Source of the DNA: Streptomyces sp. NBC_00237
GTDB lineage: Bacteria > Actinomycetota > Actinomycetes > Streptomycetales > Streptomycetaceae
NCBI RefSeq assembly: GCF_026342435.1
Contig: NZ_JAPEMT010000002.1
Location: 1,612,001 to 1,676,000 of the forward strand
DNA: 64,000 bases
Reading direction: 5' to 3'
The position numbers and the translations under genes are program-made. Below, one piece after another: positions 23,999 through 31,623 of the stretch. How positions within the stretch are numbered: the first letter of the stretch is position 1; each line of letters starts with the position of its first letter. The notes below the pieces were generated by a model that saw nothing but the letters and a program-made list of their open reading frames with translations, made no database searches and had not been told where the DNA came from.

Positions 23999-24841
23999 AT
24001 GACACCAACGCTCGTCCAGCACCACCCGAGCGCGGCCTCGGCCCGTACGGGCACGCGCGCGCACGCCCGCGCGCGTGACTGGGCCGAGATCCAGGAACGG
24101 ATGCTGGTTCCGCTCTACGAAGCGGTGTACGAGCGGCTTGAGGTAGGCCCTGCCACCCGGCTGCTCGGCCTCGACTGCGGCGCGGGCCTGGCCCTGCTCG
24201 TCGCGGCCTCCCGGGGCGCACGGGTCACGGGCGTCGACTCGCAACCCGCACTCGTCACGCACGCGCGGCAACGGCTGCACGACGACGGCGCACCGGGCGA
24301 CGGCACGGCGTCCGTGCTGTGCGGCAGCCCCGCCGACGCGGCGGACGAGGCGCCGTACAACCTGGTCACCGCCTTCTCGCCGATCGGCTGTGCCGCACGC
24401 GAGACCGACTGGATCGGTCCGGTACTGGAGGAGGCCGTGCCGCTCGTCGGCCGAGGCACCCCCGTGGTCCTCACCGGCTGGGGCCCGCCGGAGCGGTGCA
24501 CCACGACAGGAGTGCTGCGGGTGGCCTCGCGACTGACCGAGTCCGGCCGCAACCCGGGAACGTGGCGCCCCGCGCTGCGGGACGACCTGGAGGACGTGGC
24601 GGCACGGGCCGGCCTCAAGCCGGACGGCTCGGGGCGGGTGGCCTGCCCGTTCGGGTACGGCGACATGGACAGCGCGGTGCGGGGTCTGATGTCGACCGGC
24701 TTCTTCGACGCGGCGGTACGGGCGACGGACCCGGCACAGGTGGAGAAGGAGCTGGCGGAGGCGCTGCATCCGCATCAGCGGGCGGACGGAACGGTCTGGA
24801 TGCCGAACGTGTTCCGGTACTTGATCACCCGCAAGCCGTAG
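23999..24841 (+). CDS. SAM-dependent methyltransferase (class I)
   Basis: A 280-residue protein. Motif I is LLGLDCGAGLALLVAA (about 54-69), followed by VTGVDSQPALVTHARQRL for SAM ribose binding. The acceptor is unknown. It points toward the ftsH-like gene, with 16 bp between the stops. No close functional context; the only plus-strand gene between the 4-kb peptidase and the PrimPol gene at 35 kb. Confidence 0.75.
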   Translation: MTPTLVQHHPSAASARTGTRAHARARDWAEIQERMLVPLYEAVYERLEVGPATRLLGLDCGAGLALLVAASRGARVTGVDSQPALVTHARQRLHDDGAPGDGTASVLCGSPADAADEAPYNLVTAFSPIGCAARETDWIGPVLEEAVPLVGRGTPVVLTGWGPPERCTTTGVLRVASRLTESGRNPGTWRPALRDDLEDVAARAGLKPDGSGRVACPFGYGDMDSAVRGLMSTGFFDAAVRATDPAQVEKELAEALHPHQRADGTVWMPNVFRYLITRKP

Positions 24842-24857
24842 ATCTCGCTCACGGGCG

Positions 24858-26789
24858 TCACGCGTCCGGCTTCGACAGGCGCGTGATGCCCGCCGCCCGG
24901 TACGCGGCCGCCTCCTCCAAGGTCTCGTTCTCCAGGAGCGCCTGCGAGAGGGCGTCCAGCTTGGGCCGGTTCTCCTCCAGGAGGCGGATCGCCTTCGCGT
25001 AGCACTCGTCGACGATCCGGCGCATCTCGCTGTCGACCGCGTCGAGCGTCGCGGGGGCCGCGGACAGTCCGTACGCCTGCTGCGCATCGGACGGGATGGC
25101 GGTGAGACGGCCGACCCGCTCGCTCATCCCCCAGCGGCCCACCATGCCCCTGGCCAGGTTGGTGACCTGCTCCAAGTCGTTCTCGGCACCTGTCGTAATC
25201 ACGTCGAAGACGACCTGCTCGGCGGCCATGCCGCCGAGGGCTCCGATGATTCTGCCGCGCAGATATTCCTCGGTGTACGCGTACTTGTCGGCGTCCGGCG
25301 TGGAGAGCGTGACGCCGAGCGCCCGGCCGCGCGGCACGATCGTGATCTTGCGTACGGGGTCCGCGCCGGGCTGGAGCATGCCGAGGAGGGCGTGCCCGCT
25401 CTCGTGGTACGCGGTCCTGCGGCGCTCCTCCTCCGGCATCACGAGGGGACGCTCCGCACCCAGCTGCACCTTCTCCAGGGCGTCCGAGAGGTCCGTCTGG
25501 GTGACGGCGCTCTGCTTGCGCTTGACGGCGAGGAGGGCCGCCTCGTTGGCGAGGTTGGCGAGGTCCGCGCCGGTCATGCCCGGTGTCGTACGGGCGACCT
25601 GGGCGAGGTCGACGCCGTCGGCGAGCGGGATGGACCGGGTGTGGATCTTGAGGATGGCCTCGCGGCCGCCCCGGTCGGGCGGGCTGACGGTGACGACGCG
25701 GTCGAAGCGGCCCGGCCGGGTGAGGGCGGGGTCCAGGACGTCGACGCGGTTGGTGGCGGCGATGACGACGACGCCCTCGGAACCGGAGAAGCCGTCCATC
25801 TCGGTGAGGATCTGGTTGAGCGTCTGCTCCCGCTCGTCGTGACCGCCCATGCCCGCGCCGCCGCCGCGGGCCCGGCCGATGGTGTCGATCTCGTCGATGA
25901 AGATGATCGCGGGAGCCACCTTGCGGGCCTCCGCGAACAGTTCGCGCACCCGCCCCGCACCCACACCCACGATCATCTCGATGAACTCGGAGGCCGAGGC
26001 CGAGAAGAACGGAACCCCGGCCTCACCCGCGACGGCCCGCGCGAGCAGGGTCTTCCCGGTGCCGGGCGGACCCGCGAGGAGCACGCCGCCGGGCATCCGG
26101 GCGCCCAGCTTCCGGTACTCCTCCGGGTTCTTGAGGAAGTCGACGACCTCCTCCAGCTCTCCCTCGACCTCGTCGATGCCCGCCACGTCCTCGAAGGTGG
26201 TGCGCTTGTCGGCGGCCACCTCGACGGGCTTCGGCGGTGCCTTGCGGCCGAGGCCGCCCATCCCTCCGCCGCCCAGCCCGCCGCTCATCCGCCGGGCGAT
26301 GATCACCCACAGGGCGACGAGGAGCAGCATCGGGGCGAGCGAGATGAGGAGGTTGGCCAGGAAGGAACGCTCCTCCACGACCGGCTTCGCGGTGACGGTG
26401 ACGCCGTCCTTGGTCAGCTCGTCCCACAGCTTGTCGTCGGCGAAGGCCGGGCGCTGGGTCAGGAACTTGGTGTACTTCGCGTCCTTCGCACCGTCCGGAA
26501 CAGGCTGTTCCTTCTTCAGCTCGCCCTGGATCGCGTCGCCCTTGGAGTAGATCTTGGAGACGTTGTTCGAGGTCACCTGCTTGCTGAACTCGGTGTAGGC
26601 GACCGTCGGCTCGTCGCCCTCGTTGAAGAGACCGAGCACGATGTTGGTGAGCAGATAGACGATCAGCGCCGTCATCGCGAGCCTGCCCCAACCGCCGGGC
26701 ATCTTCTTCTTCTCGGGCGGCGGTGGCGGGGCACCCTCGGACCGCCACGGCTGGTCCGGGGTCTGGCGCGGCGGCACGGGGTTGGTCAT
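24858..26789 (-). CDS. ftsH: FtsH-type AAA zinc metalloprotease (paralogue)
   Basis: A 643-residue membrane-bound ATP-dependent protease. It has a proline-rich start, two membrane segments (about 38-55 and 147-165, SLAPMLLLVALWVIIARR), Walker A GPPGTGKT, Walker B IIFIDEID, the second region of homology (ATNRVDVLDPALTRPGRFDR) and the zinc site YHESGHALLG. This looks like the second, more divergent FtsH seen next to ffh in Streptomyces. It lies 114 bp downstream of ffh, with a terminator between. Confidence 0.92.
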   Translation of the reverse strand: MTNPVPPRQTPDQPWRSEGAPPPPPEKKKMPGGWGRLAMTALIVYLLTNIVLGLFNEGDEPTVAYTEFSKQVTSNNVSKIYSKGDAIQGELKKEQPVPDGAKDAKYTKFLTQRPAFADDKLWDELTKDGVTVTAKPVVEERSFLANLLISLAPMLLLVALWVIIARRMSGGLGGGGMGGLGRKAPPKPVEVAADKRTTFEDVAGIDEVEGELEEVVDFLKNPEEYRKLGARMPGGVLLAGPPGTGKTLLARAVAGEAGVPFFSASASEFIEMIVGVGAGRVRELFAEARKVAPAIIFIDEIDTIGRARGGGAGMGGHDEREQTLNQILTEMDGFSGSEGVVVIAATNRVDVLDPALTRPGRFDRVVTVSPPDRGGREAILKIHTRSIPLADGVDLAQVARTTPGMTGADLANLANEAALLAVKRKQSAVTQTDLSDALEKVQLGAERPLVMPEEERRRTAYHESGHALLGMLQPGADPVRKITIVPRGRALGVTLSTPDADKYAYTEEYLRGRIIGALGGMAAEQVVFDVITTGAENDLEQVTNLARGMVGRWGMSERVGRLTAIPSDAQQAYGLSAAPATLDAVDSEMRRIVDECYAKAIRLLEENRPKLDALSQALLENETLEEAAAYRAAGITRLSKPDA

Positions 26790-26845
26790 ACCGGGACGTT
26801 ACGACACATGGGCCCGCCGGGCATGCGCGGGAGCTCACCACGAGA

Positions 26846-26883
26846 ACGCCGTGGGCACCCTCGGAGGAGGGCGCCCACGGCGT
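26846..26883 (-). terminator. Terminator downstream of ffh
   Basis: An 11-bp perfect inverted repeat (26846-26856, acgccgtgggc, with 26873-26883) plus an inner ccctc/gaggg pairing. It lies 20 bp after the ffh stop on the minus strand, before the ftsH-like gene. Confidence 0.75.
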
Positions 26884-26903
26884 CGTACGACCAGCCGGGA
26901 CGG

Positions 26904-28460
26904 CTAGCCCATGAACTTCTTGAACTCGTCCGGGAGCTCGAAGTCCTTGCCGTCCTGACCCGCGGGAAGGCCGAACGCGCCACCCCCCTGCGCGGCCTGC
27001 TCGCGGCGCTCGGCCTCGGCCTGCTCCTCCGCCTTGCGCTTCATCGGGTTGCCGGACTTGCGCTTGCCCTTGGCCTGCTTGACCTGCTTCTTCTGCTTGC
27101 CGGGACCGCCACCCATCCCGGGCATCCCCGGCATGCCGGGCATTCCGCCGCCCTGGGCCATCTTCGACATCATCTTGCGGGCGTCGAAGAACCGCTCCAC
27201 CAGGTTCTTCACGGCGCTGACCTCGACGCCGGAACCCTTGGCGATACGGGCACGGCGCGAGCCGTTGATGATGGTCGGCTCGTGGCGCTCGGCCGGGGTC
27301 ATCGACTTGATGATGGCCGCCGTACGGTCGACGTCCTTCTCGTCCAGGTTGGCGATCTGGTCCTTGATCTGCCCCATGCCCGGCAGCATGCCGAGCAGCT
27401 TGGAGATCGAACCCATCTTCCTGACCTGCTCCATCTGGGCCAGGAAGTCGTCGAGCGTGAAGTCCTTGCCGCCCTTGGAGGACGCCAGCTTGGAGGCCAT
27501 TTTGGCGGCCTCTTCCTGGCTGAAGGTCTTCTCCGCCTGCTCGATCAGGGTGAGCAGGTCACCCATGTCGAGGATGCGGGAGGCCATGCGGTCCGGGTGG
27601 AACGCGTCGAACTCGTCCAGCTTCTCGCCGTTGGAGGCGAACATGATCTGACGGCCGGTGACGTGCGCGATCGACAGCGCGGCACCACCACGGGCGTCAC
27701 CGTCGAGCTTCGACAGGACCACACCGTCGAAGCCGACGCCGTCGCGGAACGCCTCCGCGGTGTTGACCGCGTCCTGACCGATCATCGCGTCGACGACGAA
27801 GAGGATCTCGTCCGGGCTGACGGCGTCGCGGATGTCCGCGGCCTGCTGCATCAGCTCCTGGTCGATGCCGAGGCGACCGGCGGTGTCGACGACGACCACG
27901 TCGTGGAGCTTGTTCTTGGCGTACTCGATCGAGTCCTTGGCGACCTTGACCGGGTCACCCACGCCGTTGCCGGGCTCGGGGGCGTAGACCGCCACGCCCG
28001 CGCGCTGAGCGACCACGCTGAGCTGGTTGACGGCGTTGGGGCGCTGAAGGTCACAGGCGACGAGGATCGGAGAGTGACCCTGCTCCTTGAGCCAGAGGCC
28101 GAGCTTTCCGGCAAGGGTCGTCTTACCAGCACCCTGGAGACCCGCGAGCATGATCACGGTCGGGCCGGACTTGGCGAACCTCAGGCGGCGGGTCTCGCCG
28201 CCGAGGATGGTGACGAGTTCCTCGTTGACGATCTTGAGCACCTGCTGAGCAGGGTTCAGCGCCTTCGAGACCTCGGCTCCGGCGGCACGCTCCTTCACCT
28301 TCTTGATGAAGGCCCGGACGACGGGCAGGGCGACGTCCGCTTCCAGCAGGGCGATGCGGATCTCGCGGGCGGTGGCGTCGATGTCCGCCTCGGACAAGCG
28401 GCCCTTGCCCCGGAGATTCTTGAAAGTCGCGGAAAGGCGATCGGAGAGGGTATCGAACAC
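26904..28460 (-). CDS. ffh: Signal recognition particle GTPase Ffh
   Basis: Ffh binds signal sequences and 4.5S RNA and targets ribosomes to FtsY. The 518-residue product has the N domain, G domain (GLQGAGKTT, VVVVDTAGRLG, SKLDGDARGG) and methionine-rich M domain (KMMSKMAQGGGMPGMPGMPG). GTG start at 28460 (VFDTLSDRLSATFKNL). The 100 bp upstream join a miniature CRISPR-like array whose leader-distal spacer matches codons for the DVVVVDTAG motif of this very gene (27877-27908). The array may be part of the ffh leader RNA. Confidence 0.97.
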   Translation of the reverse strand: MFDTLSDRLSATFKNLRGKGRLSEADIDATAREIRIALLEADVALPVVRAFIKKVKERAAGAEVSKALNPAQQVLKIVNEELVTILGGETRRLRFAKSGPTVIMLAGLQGAGKTTLAGKLGLWLKEQGHSPILVACDLQRPNAVNQLSVVAQRAGVAVYAPEPGNGVGDPVKVAKDSIEYAKNKLHDVVVVDTAGRLGIDQELMQQAADIRDAVSPDEILFVVDAMIGQDAVNTAEAFRDGVGFDGVVLSKLDGDARGGAALSIAHVTGRQIMFASNGEKLDEFDAFHPDRMASRILDMGDLLTLIEQAEKTFSQEEAAKMASKLASSKGGKDFTLDDFLAQMEQVRKMGSISKLLGMLPGMGQIKDQIANLDEKDVDRTAAIIKSMTPAERHEPTIINGSRRARIAKGSGVEVSAVKNLVERFFDARKMMSKMAQGGGMPGMPGMPGMGGGPGKQKKQVKQAKGKRKSGNPMKRKAEEQAEAERREQAAQGGGAFGLPAGQDGKDFELPDEFKKFMG

Positions 28461-28560
28461 TGTGGTCGCAGATCCTCGGGTTGGGGGCGGAGTCCTTGGC
28501 CCCCAGAGTATCCGGCCCGACAAAACGTCAGCCCCCGCCCGCCGGTTTTCAGCGGACAGG

Positions 28561-28712
28561 GGCTGGAGCCCCGCGTGGGCGGGGAGCAACCGGCGGTCTC
28601 GACGACGACCACGTCCAACTGTGGAACACCCCCGCGTACGGCGGGGACCAGGTATCGACGCTGGGCGCGAGCGCGGTAGACGCCGGACCACCCCCGCACG
28701 TGCGGGGATTTG
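28561..28712 (-). CRISPR. Miniature cas-less type I-E-like array with self-matching spacers
   Basis: Three degenerate 29-30-nt repeats in the ffh-glnD gap: 28684-28712, 28622-28651 and 28561-28589. Read on the minus strand each has T-CCCCGC-4/5 nt-GCGGGG, the first two followed by GTGNTCC, as in actinobacterial type I-E repeats; the last is the most decayed, as at a leader-distal end. The two spacers (28652-28683 and 28590-28621) are each exactly 32 nt, the type I-E length. The first matches glnD 28837-28868 at 26 of 32 positions; the second matches ffh 27877-27908 at 25 of its first 26 plus-strand positions and has an AAG trinucleotide where a PAM would be. No cas gene is in the window and only 36 bp separate the array from the glnD stop, so transcription must come from glnD or from inside. 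Confidence 0.8.
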
Positions 28713-28748
28713 CCCACTTCAACGAAGGCATCGCCACCCCGTTACGCC

Positions 28749-31193
28749 TCACCCCAAGGCTTGCTCCACCACCTTGGCCAGCTGAGCCGCTTCACCACCG
28801 GACAGCTCCGCCCCGGAGGGCCCCGTCACATAGACCGTGTCGACCGCACTCGCCCCCAACGTCGACACATGCGCACTCCTCACCCGCACCCCCGCCCCCT
28901 CCAACGCCCGCCCGATCCGGTGCAGCAGCCCCGGGGCGTCCTGCGCCCGTACCTCCAGCACCGTCGCGTGCCGGGACGCCGAAGCCGCCACCGTCACCCT
29001 CGGCGGCGGAGGCTGCACCGACCTGCGCCGCACCCCCGCCGCGTACGCCTTCTCCCGCTCCGCCAGCCGGGACGGCAGGTCCAGTGAGCCGTCCAGCGCG
29101 CGCACCAGGTCCGCCCGCAGCCGCGAAGCGTCGGGCAGCCCCCCGTACGCCGCCGCCACCCGCCACACCAGCAGCAGCACCGGCTCTGCCCCCTCCACCG
29201 GTACGTCCGCCGACCGGATCTCCGCCGTCCGCACGGTCAGCCGGTGCATCGCCAGCACCCCGGCCACCGACGGCAGCACCCCCGGCTGATCGGGCACGGC
29301 GATCGACAGCTCCACCCCCAGTGCCGCGTCACCCTCCTCCCGCGCCCGCAGCGTCAGCACCGGACCGCCCGTGCGGTGCGCCTCGACCGTCAGCCGCTCC
29401 TGCTCCGCGCTCAACGCACCGGGCTCAGCCTCCGCCAGGGGCTCCCCCGCCAGCACGGCCCCCACCCGCTTCACCAGATCGGCCACCAGCGACGCCCGCC
29501 ACGCCGACCACGCGGCAGGTCCCGTGGCCAGCGCGTCCGCCTCCGTCAGGGCGTGCAGCAGTTCCAGAGTGGAGAGCGACCCCACCGCCTCCGCCACCCC
29601 TCGCACCGTCGCCGGATCGTCCAGGTCGCGCCGCGTCGCCGTGTCGACCAGCAGCAGGTGATGCCGTACGAGAGCGGCGACGACGCCCACGTCCGCCGCG
29701 TCGAACCCGATCCGCGCCGCCATGTCCCGCGCGATCGTCTCCCCCGCGACCGAGTGGTCCCCCGGCCACCCCTTGCCGATGTCGTGCAGCAGCGCGGCCA
29801 CAAGCAGCAGGTCCGGGCGCCCCACCCGCCGTGTCATCCCGGCCGCCCGGACCGCCGTCTCCACCAGGTGCCGGTCCACGGTCCAGGTGTGCACGGGGTT
29901 GCGCTGCGGCCTGCACCGCACCCGCTCCCAGTCCGGCAGGAGCCGGGTGATCAGCCCTTCCGCCTCCAGCGCCTCCCACACCGGAACCGCCGCCTGTGCC
30001 GCCCCGAGCAGCGTGACGAGTTCCTCCCTGGCCTCTGCGGGCCAGGGCACCGGCAGCGGCGGCGAGACCTTCGCCAGTCGTCGTACGACATGGAGGTTGA
30101 CCGGCAGCCCCGCCTGCGCGGCCGCGGCGGCGGCCCGCAGCACCAGCACCGCGTCCTTCTCCGGCCGGGCGGTGCGGGCGAGGACCGCCTCGCCGTCCTG
30201 TTCGACCACCCCGTCGGCGAGCGGCGTGCGCTCCGGTGCCGGACGCCCCCCGAGGAGAGCCTTGAGGCGAGGACGCGCGGAACGGGACGTGAGCACGCGC
30301 TCGACTTCCCGCCACGTCACCTCACTCGCGTACGACAGGGTGCGCGCGGCCTCGTACACATGGCGCAGCAGCACGTCCGCGTCGAGCAGCCCGAGGGCGT
30401 CCGCCACCTGGTCCTGTTCCTGGAGGGCGAGCCGGTCGGTGGCGCGTCCGGTGGTCAGGTGCAGGGCGTCGCGTACGTCGAGGAGGGTGCGGCGGGCGGC
30501 GGCGAGGCCCTCGCGCGGGGCGTCGGCGACCCAGGAGGCGGCGACGGCGCGCAGGGCGGTGGCGTCGCGGAGGCCGCCGTGCGCCTCCTTGAGGTCGGGT
30601 TCCAGGAGGTACTGCAACTCCCCCGCCCGCTCGGCCCGTTCGAGGCACAGTTCGCGCAGGGCGGGGAGGCGTTTGACGGCCTGGTTGCGCCAGTCGGCGA
30701 GGACGGCGGTGCGCAGTCCCGCGGTGAGACCGAGGTCGCCCGCGACGTGGCGGGCGTCGAGCAGGCCGAGGTGGGCCTTGAGGTCGTCGCCCGCGATCTT
30801 GCGCGCCTCTGCGGGGGTGCGTACCGAGTGGTCGAGGGCGATGCCGAGGTCCCAGACCGGGTACCAGATCCGGTCGGCGAGGGCGGCGACCGCACCGCTG
30901 TCACCGCCGTCGTGCAACAGCAGCAGGTCGAGGTCGCTGCGCGGGGAGAGTTCGCCCCTGCCGTAGCCGCCGACGGCCACGAGTGCCGCACCGCGCACCC
31001 CGGACTCGCGGGCGGCGGTGTCGAAGAGCGCCGCCACCCACTCGTCGGTGATCCGGGAGAGGCCGGAACGGCGCGACGGCCCGGACCGCGACTCCGTGTC
31101 GAGGAGTCGCAGCCGGGCCGCCGCGTAGCCGCTGGGTCCGGAGGAAGGGGTCTCGTCGTTCTCGTGCACTCTCGCCACCCAGGGGTTGGTCAT
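28749..31193 (-). CDS. glnD: PII protein nucleotidylyltransferase GlnD
   Basis: An 814-residue bifunctional sensor that modifies and demodifies PII in response to glutamine; in Streptomyces the modification is adenylylation. It has the nucleotidyltransferase motif GGYGRGELSPRSDLDLLLL (about 76-95), an HD domain (LLHDIGKGWPGDHS), and two C-terminal ACT domains (DQPGVLPSVAGVL and DAPGLLHRIGRAL). It is 91 bp downstream of glnK on the same strand and completes the amtB-glnK-glnD operon. The STLGASAVD coding segment (28837-28868) is the partner of one array spacer. Confidence 0.96.
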   Translation of the reverse strand: MTNPWVARVHENDETPSSGPSGYAAARLRLLDTESRSGPSRRSGLSRITDEWVAALFDTAARESGVRGAALVAVGGYGRGELSPRSDLDLLLLHDGGDSGAVAALADRIWYPVWDLGIALDHSVRTPAEARKIAGDDLKAHLGLLDARHVAGDLGLTAGLRTAVLADWRNQAVKRLPALRELCLERAERAGELQYLLEPDLKEAHGGLRDATALRAVAASWVADAPREGLAAARRTLLDVRDALHLTTGRATDRLALQEQDQVADALGLLDADVLLRHVYEAARTLSYASEVTWREVERVLTSRSARPRLKALLGGRPAPERTPLADGVVEQDGEAVLARTARPEKDAVLVLRAAAAAAQAGLPVNLHVVRRLAKVSPPLPVPWPAEAREELVTLLGAAQAAVPVWEALEAEGLITRLLPDWERVRCRPQRNPVHTWTVDRHLVETAVRAAGMTRRVGRPDLLLVAALLHDIGKGWPGDHSVAGETIARDMAARIGFDAADVGVVAALVRHHLLLVDTATRRDLDDPATVRGVAEAVGSLSTLELLHALTEADALATGPAAWSAWRASLVADLVKRVGAVLAGEPLAEAEPGALSAEQERLTVEAHRTGGPVLTLRAREEGDAALGVELSIAVPDQPGVLPSVAGVLAMHRLTVRTAEIRSADVPVEGAEPVLLLVWRVAAAYGGLPDASRLRADLVRALDGSLDLPSRLAEREKAYAAGVRRRSVQPPPPRVTVAASASRHATVLEVRAQDAPGLLHRIGRALEGAGVRVRSAHVSTLGASAVDTVYVTGPSGAELSGGEAAQLAKVVEQALG

Positions 31194-31284
31194 CAGGGAT
31201 TCGGGCCCCGCGAGGGCCCGGGGCCGCCGTCCGGGCGTGCCCCGGCACCGCGGCCTCAGCCGCGCACCCGCACCGGGCGGAGTG

Positions 31285-31623
31285 TCAGAGCGCGTCCGGT
31301 CCGCGCTCGCCGGTGCGCACCCGTACCGCCGTCTCGACCGGCACGCTCCACACCTTGCCGTCGCCGATCTTTCCGGTGCGGGCCGCCTTGACGACGACGT
31401 CGATCAGCTGCTCGGCGTCCTCGTCCTCGACGAGTACCTCGATGCGGATCTTCGGGACCAGGTCGACGGTGTACTCGGCGCCCCGGTAGACCTCGGTGTG
31501 GCCGCGCTGGCGGCCGTAGCCGCTGGCCTCGGTGACGGTGAGGCCCTGCACTCCGAATGCCTGGAGGGCTTCCTTGATCTCGTCGAGCCGGTGCGGCTTG
31601 ACGACCGCCGTGATCAGCTTCAT
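31285..31623 (-). CDS. glnK: Nitrogen regulatory protein PII (GlnK)
   Basis: A 112-residue PII trimer subunit that reports nitrogen and energy state and blocks AmtB. It begins MKLITAVVKPHRLDEIKEAL; the T loop is YGRQRGHTEVYRGAEYTVDL with Y51, the residue that GlnD modifies, and the C-terminal ATP site is GKIGDGKVWSVPVE. The ATG at 31623 overlaps the amtB stop by 4 bp. Confidence 0.97.
   Translation of the reverse strand: MKLITAVVKPHRLDEIKEALQAFGVQGLTVTEASGYGRQRGHTEVYRGAEYTVDLVPKIRIEVLVEDEDAEQLIDVVVKAARTGKIGDGKVWSVPVETAVRVRTGERGPDAL

Noticed and set aside
23545..24221. Overlapping ORFs in the 23.5-24.0 kb gap
   Set aside because: Codon use does not show the Streptomyces third-position pattern and the products are Arg/Pro/Ala-rich without domains. 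The stretch is better seen as non-coding.
28713..28748. A possible third spacer between the first repeat and the glnD stop
   Set aside because: 36 bp remain and no fourth repeat is found 61 bp away inside glnD. I could not match it to any gene in the window.
28295..28785. Open frames running through the ffh-glnD gap on both strands
   Set aside because: They cross the CRISPR-like repeats, show repeat-derived peptides such as PPHVRG, and lack start signals. The spacer-encoded VSTLGASAVD and DVVVVETAG were useful only as hints to the glnD and ffh matches.
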